Of a DNA stretch of 16,870 bases, positions 7,510 to 14,831 are shown piece by piece; position 1 is the stretch's first letter, and each line of letters begins with the position of its first letter. The translations under genes were made by a program, and so were the position numbers. The notes under the pieces were generated by a model. The model did not search any database, was not told the origin of the DNA, and saw nothing but the letters and a program-made list of their open reading frames with translations. This stretch comes from an uncultured Verrucomicrobiales bacterium (GTDB taxonomy: Bacteria; Verrucomicrobiota; Verrucomicrobiia; Limisphaerales; JACDHS01), in assembly GCA_937983475.1 (NCBI GenBank), contig CALJZV010000209.1, positions 1 through 16,870 on the forward strand, given 5' to 3'.

Positions 7510-8334
7510 TTAGGGATTATGGGCGTGGGATAACAGGTTGACTCCCCAGAACGTCAGCAGCACGAACACAAAGCTGCCTATCGCCCCCCAGGCAAACCGC
7601 CGGCCCGTCTGGGCGAACCGTCCATGCAAGAGGATCAACCCGAAATAAATGGCCCAGACCAACAGCGACCAGACCAACTTGGGCTCAAGTTTGAAATAAA
7701 CACCGTATTCCCGTTTCAACAGCACCGGGCTCATCGAAAGCCCGACCGTCAGCAAAATAAACCCGGCCAGCAGAAGGCGGCTCATGACTTTTTCCAACCG
7801 CTCGATCGGCGGCATCAAAGAGAATATCGCCCGCTTGCGGTGCATTTTGAGGTCGCGCTCCTGGGTCACATACATGACGCCGGCAATGGAACTGAGACCA
7901 AACGCGCCGTAGGAAAGCAGAATCAGCGCTCCATGGAGGCTGGCCAGCCCGTTGCGGGTCTCTGGAGCCGCACCGCTGTTCAACTCCATCCCCAGCAGCA
8001 GGGCAAAGACTCCGATGCCAAACAACAGCGGCGAGGCAAACGCTCCGAGAAATCGCAATCGGGCCCCGAATCCGACTAGCAAATAAACACCCACCATGCC
8101 CCAACCCACAAACACCATCGCCTCGTAGAGGTTGCCCAAGGGGCATCGCTGCAAGGCCAGGCCGCGCCAGACCATGGAACCGGTGTGCAAAATGAAGCCG
8201 GAAAGCAACAGGAAATAATTGATGCGGTTGTCTTCGCGAAACCCTCGTCGCCACAAAAAAACTGAGTACAGCATGCTTATGCCGTAAATCAGGACGGCAA
8301 ACGCAAAGAGATGTCGGTCAGAAAACCCGGACAC
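7510..8334 (-). CDS. CcsA/HemX-like cytochrome c assembly family membrane protein
   Basis: The 274-residue protein is mostly hydrophobic, with about eight predicted membrane segments. It resembles the CcsA/ResC/HemX/YpjD family: R-x4-RCPLGNLYEAMVFVGW (about 57-78) corresponds to the PLSNLYES block, and LHGALILLSYGAFGLSSI (133-150) to the conserved His-containing helix. The heme-handling Trp-rich (WWD) loop of true CcsA is reduced to KLEPKLVWSLLVWAIYFGLI (215-234), keeping only PK and W. That, and its place directly before hemA and hemC, suggests a HemX-type role linked to heme synthesis rather than a complete heme lyase (inference). In Bacillus, HemX affects HemA abundance. The start is GTG at 8334; no ATG fits before the first helix. 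Confidence 0.85.
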   Translation of the reverse strand: MSGFSDRHLFAFAVLIYGISMLYSVFLWRRGFREDNRINYFLLLSGFILHTGSMVWRGLALQRCPLGNLYEAMVFVGWGMVGVYLLVGFGARLRFLGAFASPLLFGIGVFALLLGMELNSGAAPETRNGLASLHGALILLSYGAFGLSSIAGVMYVTQERDLKMHRKRAIFSLMPPIERLEKVMSRLLLAGFILLTVGLSMSPVLLKREYGVYFKLEPKLVWSLLVWAIYFGLILLHGRFAQTGRRFAWGAIGSFVFVLLTFWGVNLLSHAHNP

Positions 8335-8420
8335 GAAATCAGGTTAAACCAGCAACCGGAGGCTGCAAGCCGGGAGTTTGATGAGTCTGATTAGCAGGCA
8401 AAAACGCTTTTTATGAACTT

Positions 8421-8630
8421 CTAATTAATCGTGTCCTGCCTGCGTGGACTCCCCATGCGCGGCGCAATCATGGGATGCTGGGGCATCAAAAAGGCGGTGA
8501 TTTCGTCCAATGTCTTGGGGGTGCCCACGCCCATTTCCATCCCGTCAATCACCAGCGCGCCCGTGTACTGGTCCTCCGACGTGCGCTGAAACTGGATCTC
8601 GAATTTCTTAGGAATAAAAAGCGTTTCCAT
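8421..8630 (-). CDS. Small hypothetical protein (69 aa)
   Basis: I do not recognise this protein. It begins METLFIPKKFEIQFQRT and contains GALVIDGMEMGVGTPKTLDE. There is no signal peptide, membrane segment or Cys. G or C prevails at third codon positions like its neighbours, and a stop (TAA/TAG overlap region at 8421) ends it cleanly, which supports a real gene. It lies 86 bp upstream of the CcsA/HemX-like gene on the same strand and may be the first gene of the heme cluster transcript. No clear ribosome binding site is present (GAATTACTCTT before the ATG). Confidence 0.6.
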   Translation of the reverse strand: METLFIPKKFEIQFQRTSEDQYTGALVIDGMEMGVGTPKTLDEITAFLMPQHPMIAPRMGSPRRQDTIN

Positions 8631-8748
8631 AAGAGTAATTCAGCCAGTTCCATGCCATGCTCAAATCAGCGGAATCAGGGTTTCCCTTAAAACTCGTTCA
8701 ATTAATCCTTGAACAGACCGCCCCTCACCGCCGGTTTAACTTGATCAC

Positions 8749-8755
8749 AAGGAGG
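8749..8755 (+). promoter_or_regulatory. Strong Shine-Dalgarno site of the small secreted protein
   Basis: AAGGAGG lies 4 bp before the ATG at 8760. It is the only near-perfect Shine-Dalgarno in the window; most other genes here lack one, so it marks this small gene for strong translation. Confidence 0.8.
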
Positions 8756-8759
8756 AACG

Positions 8760-9104
8760 ATGAAAAACGCATGGAGTTTAGCCGTTGCGCTGGGTATTGG
8801 ATTATGGGCGCTTGAAGCCCAAGGCCAGTTGTTTTCCTGGGTTCAACCCGCCGGACGCACCATGGAGCACAAGCTGGTGCTGTCCACCAACCAGTTCATG
8901 GAGGTGCTGAGTGTTTCTTTGGACAGTTCCGCATCCATAGATGTGACAGTGGGAGAGGACACAGTCACATTGGGGACCGGGGGCAACCCCAACATTCCCG
9001 TGCCGATGATCATTGCCGGCCCGGCGACCGTGGTGCTACGCAAAAGCTCAACGGCGGGCCCCGGAACACTGGTCACTTTTCGGCTTGGCGAAACCGCAGA
9101 GTGA
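8760..9104 (+). CDS. Small secreted protein of unknown function
   Basis: This encodes 114 residues with a clear signal peptide (about residues 1-22: MKNAWSLAVALGIGLWALEA, then QGQ). The mature part begins LFSWVQPAGRTMEHKLVLST and is rich in V, T, S and G in alternating patterns (SIDVTVGEDTVTLGTGG, GPATVVLRKSSTAGPGTLVT), which suggests a small beta-sandwich. It has no Cys. I recognise no family. It lies 112 bp upstream of mreB on the same strand, and no intrinsic terminator is visible between them, so some readthrough into mreB is possible. The start is fixed by the Shine-Dalgarno site and the signal peptide. Confidence 0.78.
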   Translation: MKNAWSLAVALGIGLWALEAQGQLFSWVQPAGRTMEHKLVLSTNQFMEVLSVSLDSSASIDVTVGEDTVTLGTGGNPNIPVPMIIAGPATVVLRKSSTAGPGTLVTFRLGETAE

Positions 9105-9164
9105 TCCGCAGGGCAACCGAACGACCGTGTAAGCCCAAGCGAGACAGGTTTTCCCTCAATAGGC

Positions 9165-9193
9165 TTGACCGTGCCGCGCGGGCTTCGTTTTAT
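9165..9193 (+). promoter_or_regulatory. Candidate promoter of the mre operon
   Basis: TTGACC (9165-9170, five of six matches to the -35 consensus) is followed after 17 bp by TTTTAT (9188-9193, four of six). Transcription would begin near 9200, about 17 nt before the mreB ATG. The -10 falls within the loop of the inverted repeat at 9171-9211. Confidence 0.4.
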
Positions 9194-9211
9194 TGAGCCC
9201 GTGCTAGGCAC
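9171..9211 (+). promoter_or_regulatory. Two-tier inverted repeat directly before mreB
   Basis: Outer arms GTGCC (9171-9175) and GGCAC (9207-9211) enclose inner arms CGGGCT (9179-9184) and AGCCCG (9196-9201) around an 11-nt A+T-rich loop. It ends 5 bp before the mreB ATG and has no T-run, so it is not a terminator. It could be an operator over the candidate -10, or an RNA hairpin limiting mreB translation on transcripts that come from upstream. Confidence 0.45.
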
Positions 9212-9216
9212 CATTC

Positions 9217-10242
9217 ATGTTAGCGCAAGTTAAAAGCCTTTTTTCCAACGACATTGGGATTGATTTGGGAACGGCCAACTCCTTGGTTTACGTTCGGGAT
9301 CAAGGCATCGTTCTTCGCGAACCCTCCGTAGTAGCCATTCAAGCGGGCACGACCAACGGCCTGGCCGGCGGCGACGAGGCCAAACCCAGGCTGGGAAGGA
9401 CTCCGGGTAATATTGTGGCCATCCGTCCGATGAAAGACGGCGTGATTGCCGATTTTGAGATCACCGAGGCCATGCTGCGGCATTTCATTCAAAAAGTGCA
9501 TCACCGCAAGCTGATTGCCCCCCGGGTGGTCGTGGCTGTTCCCTCCGGCATCACCGAAGTGGAAAAACGAGCCGTCAAGGACTCAGCGACCCATGCGGGC
9601 GCGCGTGAGGTGTATCTCATTGAACAACCGATGGCCTCGGCCATCGGCGTGGGCCTGCCCGTGCATGAACCGGCGGGCAACATGATTGTGGATATCGGCG
9701 GGGGCACCTGCGAAATTGCCATTATTTCCCTCGCTGGCATTGTCTTCAGCCGCAGTCTGCGCGTCGGCGGGGACGAATTCGACGAAACCATCGTCGCTTA
9801 CATGAAGCGGGCCTACAATTTACTGATTGGCGAACGCACAGCGGAAGAGATCAAAATGCGGATTGGTTCCGCTTATCCGCTGGAGCAGGAATTAACCATG
9901 GAAGTCAAGGGGCGCGACCTGAGCGCCGGATTGCCCAAGACTTTGACCATTCGTTCGGAGGAAATCCGCGAAGCGCTCAAAGAGCCGCTTTCAAGCATCC
10001 TCGAATCCATCCGCATCACCCTCGAACGCTGTCCACCGGAGCTGTCCGGCGACCTTATTGAACGGGGCATCATGATGGCGGGCGGGGGCGCGCTGGTGCG
10101 CGGCATAGACCGGATGGTGGCCGATGAAACCGGGCTGCCGGTGCATATTGCCGACGATCCGTTGAGCGCGGTGTGCGAAGGCACCGGCCGGGTGTTGCAG
10201 GAGATCAGCTTCCTCAAGCGAGTGGCCTATTCCAAGGTTTGA
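9217..10242 (+). CDS. mreB: Rod shape-determining protein MreB
   Basis: This bacterial actin polymerises under the inner membrane and guides lateral wall synthesis. At 341 residues its length is normal. The N-terminal MLAQVKSLFS is a probable membrane-binding helix. Phosphate loop 1 is DIGIDLGTANSLVYV (12-26), LGRTPGNIVAIRPMKDGVIA (59-78) is a family signature, Glu136 lies in YLIEQPMASAIG, phosphate loop 2 is DIGGGTCEIAIISLAG (159-174), and the adenosine loop is MMAGGGALVRGI (287-298). The second loop carries Cys165 where most MreB proteins have Thr. It is the first gene of the mreBCD-mrdA-rodA-rng operon; mreC follows after 33 bp. Confidence 0.98.
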   Translation: MLAQVKSLFSNDIGIDLGTANSLVYVRDQGIVLREPSVVAIQAGTTNGLAGGDEAKPRLGRTPGNIVAIRPMKDGVIADFEITEAMLRHFIQKVHHRKLIAPRVVVAVPSGITEVEKRAVKDSATHAGAREVYLIEQPMASAIGVGLPVHEPAGNMIVDIGGGTCEIAIISLAGIVFSRSLRVGGDEFDETIVAYMKRAYNLLIGERTAEEIKMRIGSAYPLEQELTMEVKGRDLSAGLPKTLTIRSEEIREALKEPLSSILESIRITLERCPPELSGDLIERGIMMAGGGALVRGIDRMVADETGLPVHIADDPLSAVCEGTGRVLQEISFLKRVAYSKV

Positions 10243-10253
10243 TTCCCCGGCGT

Positions 10254-10274
10254 TCGCCCGCGGAAAACGGGCGA
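10254..10274 (+). promoter_or_regulatory. GC-rich hairpin directly before mreC
   Basis: TCGCCCG (10254-10260) pairs perfectly with CGGGCGA (10268-10274) around a 7-nt loop, ending one base before the mreC ATG at 10276. There is no T-run. On RNA it would cover the ribosome landing zone of mreC, so it may lower mreC translation relative to mreB. Confidence 0.45.
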
Positions 10275-10275
10275 C

Positions 10276-11079
10276 ATGTTTAAAAGGCATTACATAGCGT
10301 TGGCCCTGGTGGTCGTGATGGTGCTGGTTTTATTCAACCTGCCCAGCCAGACTGCGGCCAAGTTCAAGCTGGCCATCAGCGGGCTTTTTTTTCCCCTGTT
10401 CAGCTTGGCTGGCTCCGCAAGCCAGGCTGCGGAGAAAGTCGGCAATGCCGTGATTCCCCGCCGCGACCTGGTGCGGCAAAACGAACAACTCCGCCTGGAA
10501 AATGAGGAGCTTCGCCTCCGCGCGGCCCAGGCCGAGGAAGCCTTCCGGGAAAATGAGCGCCTCCGCCAACTGCTCGGCTGGCAAAAACAGCAACTCGCCC
10601 GCTATAAAGCCGCCCGGGTCATTGCCCGCGACCCGGCCAACTGGTGGCGCACCGTGCAAATCGACCTCGGCAGCCGGGACGGCATCCGGCCCAACATGCC
10701 GGTGCGAACCCTTGAAGGGCTGGTCGGAAAAGTTTCTTCGGTCGGCGCAACGCGGTCGCAAGTGGTGCTGCTGGGAGATCCAAATCTGCGGGTGTCCGCC
10801 ATTGTTCAGGAAACCCGGGAAACCGGCATTATTTACTCCGGGACCGCCAACCCTCTGGAGCACAACATCGTGGACATGGGCTATCTGCTGCGCAACAGCC
10901 AGCTCAAGCCGGGCCACACGGTCGTCACCAGCGGCGAAGGCGGCGTGTTTCCCAAAGGCATTCCCATTGGGCGCGTGGTCGAGTCGCGCTCGGCAGACTA
11001 CGGCCTGTCAACCGAGGCACGAATCAAGCTGTTTGCGAGAATGAACGCCATCGAGGAAGTCTGGGTGATGTTCCCATGA
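10276..11079 (+). CDS. mreC: Rod shape-determining protein MreC
   Basis: MreC is a single-pass periplasmic scaffold that activates PBP2/RodA. The 267-residue protein has a short cytoplasmic start (MFKRHY), a membrane helix at about 7-25, a coiled coil at about 60-105 (QNEQLRLENEELRLRAAQAE), and the double beta-barrel MreC domain from about 115 (ARVIARDPANWWRTVQIDLG, RDGIRPNMPV, LEGLVGKV, LGDPNLRVSA, VVTSGEGGVFPKGIPIGRV). It follows mreB by 33 bp. Its stop overlaps the start of an 18-codon mini-ORF (ATGA at 11076-11079). Confidence 0.97.
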   Translation: MFKRHYIALALVVVMVLVLFNLPSQTAAKFKLAISGLFFPLFSLAGSASQAAEKVGNAVIPRRDLVRQNEQLRLENEELRLRAAQAEEAFRENERLRQLLGWQKQQLARYKAARVIARDPANWWRTVQIDLGSRDGIRPNMPVRTLEGLVGKVSSVGATRSQVVLLGDPNLRVSAIVQETRETGIIYSGTANPLEHNIVDMGYLLRNSQLKPGHTVVTSGEGGVFPKGIPIGRVVESRSADYGLSTEARIKLFARMNAIEEVWVMFP

Positions 11080-11132
11080 AAAATACCTTTGCAGAAAATA
11101 AAACACTCAAGCCGCTCCGGGCAACGCCATGA
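11076..11132 (+). CDS. 18-residue mini-ORF bridging mreC and mreD
   Basis: It reads MKNTFAENKTLKPLRATP and stops. Its ATG (11076-11078) overlaps the mreC stop TGA (11077-11079), and its own TGA (11130-11132) overlaps the mreD ATG (11129-11131). Both junctions are therefore ATGA, the usual arrangement for translational coupling. The peptide is basic and polar with no membrane segment. It may be a true coupling leader between mreC and mreD, or a chance ORF; alternatively it may be a remnant of intergenic sequence. No strong Shine-Dalgarno site precedes it. Confidence 0.4.
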   Translation: MKNTFAENKTLKPLRATP

Positions 11133-11680
11133 ACTGGATCCAGCCCATTCTCGTTTTGCTGACCGCCTTCCTGGCGGTCTATGCGCAAGCCACGCTGGAG
11201 GGATTCCGTTACGTCACCGGCACGCAATTCAATTTGCTTCCAGCCCTGATGGTTTACGCGGCCCTGTCGGGTGGCACAGGATTTGTGGCTCTGCTGGCGG
11301 TCTGTGGCGGGACATGGCTTGACTCGCTGTCCGCGAACCCTCTGGGCGTCTCGGTGCTTCCGCTGCTGGCCGCCGGATTGGTCATCAATCATTATCGCAG
11401 CCTTCTGCTGCGCCAGCATCGGTACGCCCAAGTGGTTCTGGGCTTGGCCTCTGGTGCTGCGGTTCCCCTGCTTACCGTCGTCCTGCTGCTGAGCCTGAAT
11501 ACCCATCCGCTCCTGGGCTGGGGCTCGTTGTGGCAATGGCTGGTAATGACGCTGGTCTGCGGGGTGGCAACTCCTGTATTTTTTGAGGCATTTGACCGGC
11601 TCAGTCGCGCGTTAAGCTATCCACATTTGCCCGAAAGCAGCCTGCGGGCGAACCGGGAAATCAAGCGAGGCCGATTTTAA
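11129..11680 (+). CDS. mreD: Rod shape-determining protein MreD
   Basis: This 183-residue protein has about five or six hydrophobic helices, little sequence conservation, and a basic tail (RANREIKRGRF), as is usual for MreD. MNWIQPILVLLTAFLAVYAQ starts the first helix, and GGTWLDSLSANPLGVSVLPL (60-79) matches the G-x-x-x-D-x-L-s-x-x-x-l-G-v block typical of the family. The position between mreC and mrdA makes the assignment firm. MreD links MreC to the membrane elongation complex. The PBP2 start codon is 3 bp after its stop. Confidence 0.92.
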   Translation: MNWIQPILVLLTAFLAVYAQATLEGFRYVTGTQFNLLPALMVYAALSGGTGFVALLAVCGGTWLDSLSANPLGVSVLPLLAAGLVINHYRSLLLRQHRYAQVVLGLASGAAVPLLTVVLLLSLNTHPLLGWGSLWQWLVMTLVCGVATPVFFEAFDRLSRALSYPHLPESSLRANREIKRGRF

Positions 11681-11683
11681 ACC

Positions 11684-13615
11684 ATGTTTGTTTTCGACCA
11701 ACTGAATCAGGACCGACGACTGGCCGCCTTGGCGGCGGGCATAGTCGTCGGACTGCTGGTTTTGTTGGGCGGACTCTGGTGGGTTCAGATTGTCGCCTCC
11801 AAGCGGTATGAGGCCAACCTACAGAAGCAATCGTTCCGCACCGTGCGCGTCCCGGCCCTGCGGGGAAAAATCCTCGACCGAAACGGCATTGCGCTGGCTG
11901 ACAACCGGCCCCAATACAACGTCAACCTTTACTTTGAGGACCTGCTCGACCTGTTCACCTTCGAATACACCAACACAGTCCGGAAGGCTTATTTAGCGCA
12001 AAATCCCGAGGTTAAAAGAATCCCGCAGGCCGACCGGAACACTCTTTGGATGGAGGCTCGCTACCGTGCCGTGAGCAACATTGCCCACAGGGTCACCTCG
12101 GCCTTGGGCCAGCCGCGCATTCTGGAAAAACAGCGGTTTGCCACGCATTACACCAGTTTTCCGTATGTCCCCTTTCCCATCGCCTCGCACTTGACCCCCC
12201 AGCAAGTGGCCATGTTTGCCGAGCAACTCACCGCCATCCAAGGGCTCGAGATGGAGTCGCAGGCCACCCGCGTTTATCCGCACAAGACCTCCGCCTCACA
12301 CGTGCTCGGCTACGTCAAAAAACTAACGCAACCAGGCGAGGATGAAGACTTCACCTACAAATATTGCCTGCCTTATTTCACCGGCGTCAGCGGCATCGAG
12401 GGGTTGTTTGACGCCGAACTGCAAGGGCGCGCGGGCGTGAAATCGCTTTTGGTCAACAGCATGAATTATCGCCAGCGCGAGGAAATTTTGCGGCCTGTGG
12501 AACCCGGCAAGGATGTCCAACTCACGATTGACTTGCCGTTGCAACAGGCTGCGGAAAAGGCCCTCGCCACCGTGATGCCCAACGTGCGGGGCGCGGTCGT
12601 GGTGATGGATGTGCGCAACGGGGACGTGCTGGCGCTGGTCTCCGCGCCGGCGTTTGACCCCAACGCCTTCCCCAATGGCATCAGCCACGCCGACTGGGCG
12701 CGCCTCAACGACGAAAAACACAGCCATATCTTCAACCGTGCCACCATGGGCCTCTACCAACCCGGCTCAATTTTCAAAATCATCTCCGGACTCGCCTGCC
12801 TGGAAGCCGGGGTATTGAATCCTGACACCCCCGTTTTCAATCCCGGCCATGCCGTCATCGGCAAGAGGAAGATTGACGATACCGCGCCGGCGGGGGATTA
12901 CGACTTTGTCCGGGCATTCAAAAAATCGAGCAATACTTACTTTATCCACTACGCCTTGCTGGCGGGCCTTCCCAAGCTGTTGGAAACCGGCCATCGCTTT
13001 CATTTGGGCGAGCGCACCGGGGTTCTTCCACAACAGGAGTCCGCCGGATATTTTCCCCGTTATGAGGAAGTCCGGGGTGCTTGGTCTGCCGGCAATCTCG
13101 CCAATGTTTCCATCGGCCAGGAAATCACCGTGACCCCGATCCAAATGGCCGTCATGACATCATCCATCGCCAATGGCGGCAAAGTGTTCTGGCCCCGGCT
13201 TGTCAAGCAGGCCGGCTCAAGAATGCCTGCATCGCTTTCTCCCTCATTCATGGCGGGCGGCGTGCGGGAGGACCTCAACCTGGCACCCCAGCATGTGGAA
13301 TTGCTGCATCGCGCCATGGCTGCTGACGTGGACGACAGCGATGGCACCGGGCGCGAGGCCTTTTTACCTGGCTTCCGGATTGGCGGCAAAACCGGCACCG
13401 CCGAAGTCAAACGCGGCAAGGCCTTGGAGGACAAAATCACCTGGTTTGCGTCGTTCGGGCCTGTGGAAAATCCCCGTTTTGCCGTGGTGGTCATGGTGCA
13501 GAGCGGCGCCTCGGGCGGACGCACCTGCGCCCCTGTGGCCCGGAAGATTTATGAGTCCATTCAAAAGCGCGAAATGGGCTCGGCAAACCTCACTCAAATG
13601 AGTCAATTTAATTAA
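11684..13615 (+). CDS. mrdA: Penicillin-binding protein 2 (elongation-specific peptidoglycan transpeptidase)
   Basis: This class B PBP cross-links new glycan strands during elongation, working with RodA. The 643-residue protein has a short cytoplasmic start, one membrane helix (about 14-36, ALAAGIVVGLLVLLGGLWWV), a pedestal domain with RVPALRGKILDRNGIALADN, and a C-terminal transpeptidase. The active-site motifs are present: SIFK with nucleophile Ser362 and Lys365 in LYQPGSIFKIISG, SSN at 415-417, and KTG at 569-571 in GGKTGTAEV. The order mreD-mrdA-rodA with gaps of 3 and 4 bp shows an operon. The assignment to PBP2 rather than FtsI rests on the mre context and sequence type. Confidence 0.96.
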   Translation: MFVFDQLNQDRRLAALAAGIVVGLLVLLGGLWWVQIVASKRYEANLQKQSFRTVRVPALRGKILDRNGIALADNRPQYNVNLYFEDLLDLFTFEYTNTVRKAYLAQNPEVKRIPQADRNTLWMEARYRAVSNIAHRVTSALGQPRILEKQRFATHYTSFPYVPFPIASHLTPQQVAMFAEQLTAIQGLEMESQATRVYPHKTSASHVLGYVKKLTQPGEDEDFTYKYCLPYFTGVSGIEGLFDAELQGRAGVKSLLVNSMNYRQREEILRPVEPGKDVQLTIDLPLQQAAEKALATVMPNVRGAVVVMDVRNGDVLALVSAPAFDPNAFPNGISHADWARLNDEKHSHIFNRATMGLYQPGSIFKIISGLACLEAGVLNPDTPVFNPGHAVIGKRKIDDTAPAGDYDFVRAFKKSSNTYFIHYALLAGLPKLLETGHRFHLGERTGVLPQQESAGYFPRYEEVRGAWSAGNLANVSIGQEITVTPIQMAVMTSSIANGGKVFWPRLVKQAGSRMPASLSPSFMAGGVREDLNLAPQHVELLHRAMAADVDDSDGTGREAFLPGFRIGGKTGTAEVKRGKALEDKITWFASFGPVENPRFAVVVMVQSGASGGRTCAPVARKIYESIQKREMGSANLTQMSQFN

Positions 13616-13619
13616 AGGC

Positions 13620-14828
13620 ATGTTTGAATCGCATTTAAATGAACGCGGCCAAAGGCTGGACTGGCTCCTGCTGGCGGCAGTCGCCGGCCTGATGGCGGTC
13701 GGCGCGGCATTCATTTACAGCGCGGCGTTTGCCAACGAATCCGCCCGCAACCTGCACTGGCTGCAACAGCTTCATGTCCGCCAGATGATTTGGTACGGTC
13801 TGGGACTATTGGTCGCAGCGATTTTCTGCCTGGTGGATTACCGGTCATTGACGCGCTGGTCGGTGGTCGGTTACTGGGCTGCCATTCTCCTGCTGGTGCT
13901 GGTGTTGATTCCCGGCATCGGCGCTACCCGGTTTGGGGCGCGACGCTGGATTGACCTCGGTTTTTTTCAACTCCAACCGTCGGAATTTGCCAAGATCGCT
14001 TTTATTTTCGCGCAAGCCCACTTTCTGAGCCGTCCGGTCGAGGAATTGCGGCAGCCCTCGGTGTTTTTCAAGTCGCTGGGGCTGACCTTGCTGCCGTTCG
14101 CCCTGATCCTCAAGGAGCCGGACCTGGGGTCGGCCCTGGTGTTGTTTCCCATCGCACTGGTGATGATGCTTGTCGCCGGGGTGCCGCGGAGTTTCATTTT
14201 CAAGCTGGTGGGAGTCATTACCGGCCTGATCGCGCTGCTGCTGGTGGACATTTTGTTCGCTCCGCCGGGCTGGCAGATCAAGCTTGAGGAATACCAGCGG
14301 CATCGGTTGTTGACCTACTTTGGGATTTCTTTTGCTCCTCCGAACGCCACGCCGGAGGAGCGCAAAAAAGCCGAGGCCCTGCAACGCAACAAATCCTACA
14401 ATGTTGAGCAGGCCCTCATTTCGGTCGGATCAGGCGGGCTGACCGGGAAAGGCTGGCGGCAGGGAACGCAGTATTCACTGGGGTTCCTGCCCCGCGGAGT
14501 GGCGCACAACGATTTTATTTTCTCCGTGATTGCCGAGGAGAAAGGTTTCGTTGGAAGCGTGACCGTCCTCACGCTTTATGCCGTGATTCTGCTGGGCGGA
14601 ATCCGGATTGCCGGACAGGCGCGCGATCGCCTGGGCAAATTGCTGGCTGTGGGAGTCGTTGCGATGCTCTTCAGCCACGTCTTCATCAACATCGGCATGA
14701 ACATTCGCTTAATGCCCGTGACGGGTATCCCACTGCCGCTGCTCTCGTACGGCGGGTCCTCAGTGCTCTGCTCGTTGATCGCCATTGGCATTCTGCAAAA
14801 CGTTTACCTCTATCGAAGGTCTTATTGA
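13620..14828 (+). CDS. rodA: Peptidoglycan glycosyltransferase RodA (SEDS family)
   Basis: RodA polymerises lipid II into glycan strands in complex with PBP2. The 402-residue protein has about ten membrane helices. SEDS signatures include the DLGFFQLQPSEFAKIAFI block, LKEPDLGSALVLFPIALVMM, a periplasmic loop (about 216-265) with YNVEQALISVGSGGLTGKGW, FLPRGVAHNDFIFSVIAEE and the C-terminal RLMPVTGIPLPLLSYGGSS. The stretch ending ATPEERKKAEALQRN inside the loop is charged, and loops of this type vary between lineages. AAAGG lies 4 bp before the ATG as a modest Shine-Dalgarno site. rng starts 3 bp after the stop. Confidence 0.97.
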   Translation: MFESHLNERGQRLDWLLLAAVAGLMAVGAAFIYSAAFANESARNLHWLQQLHVRQMIWYGLGLLVAAIFCLVDYRSLTRWSVVGYWAAILLLVLVLIPGIGATRFGARRWIDLGFFQLQPSEFAKIAFIFAQAHFLSRPVEELRQPSVFFKSLGLTLLPFALILKEPDLGSALVLFPIALVMMLVAGVPRSFIFKLVGVITGLIALLLVDILFAPPGWQIKLEEYQRHRLLTYFGISFAPPNATPEERKKAEALQRNKSYNVEQALISVGSGGLTGKGWRQGTQYSLGFLPRGVAHNDFIFSVIAEEKGFVGSVTVLTLYAVILLGGIRIAGQARDRLGKLLAVGVVAMLFSHVFINIGMNIRLMPVTGIPLPLLSYGGSSVLCSLIAIGILQNVYLYRRSY

Positions 14829-14831
14829 ACT

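Noticed and set aside
9105..9164. Terminator between the small secreted gene and mreB
   Set aside because: No GC-rich stem followed by T residues is visible in this stretch.
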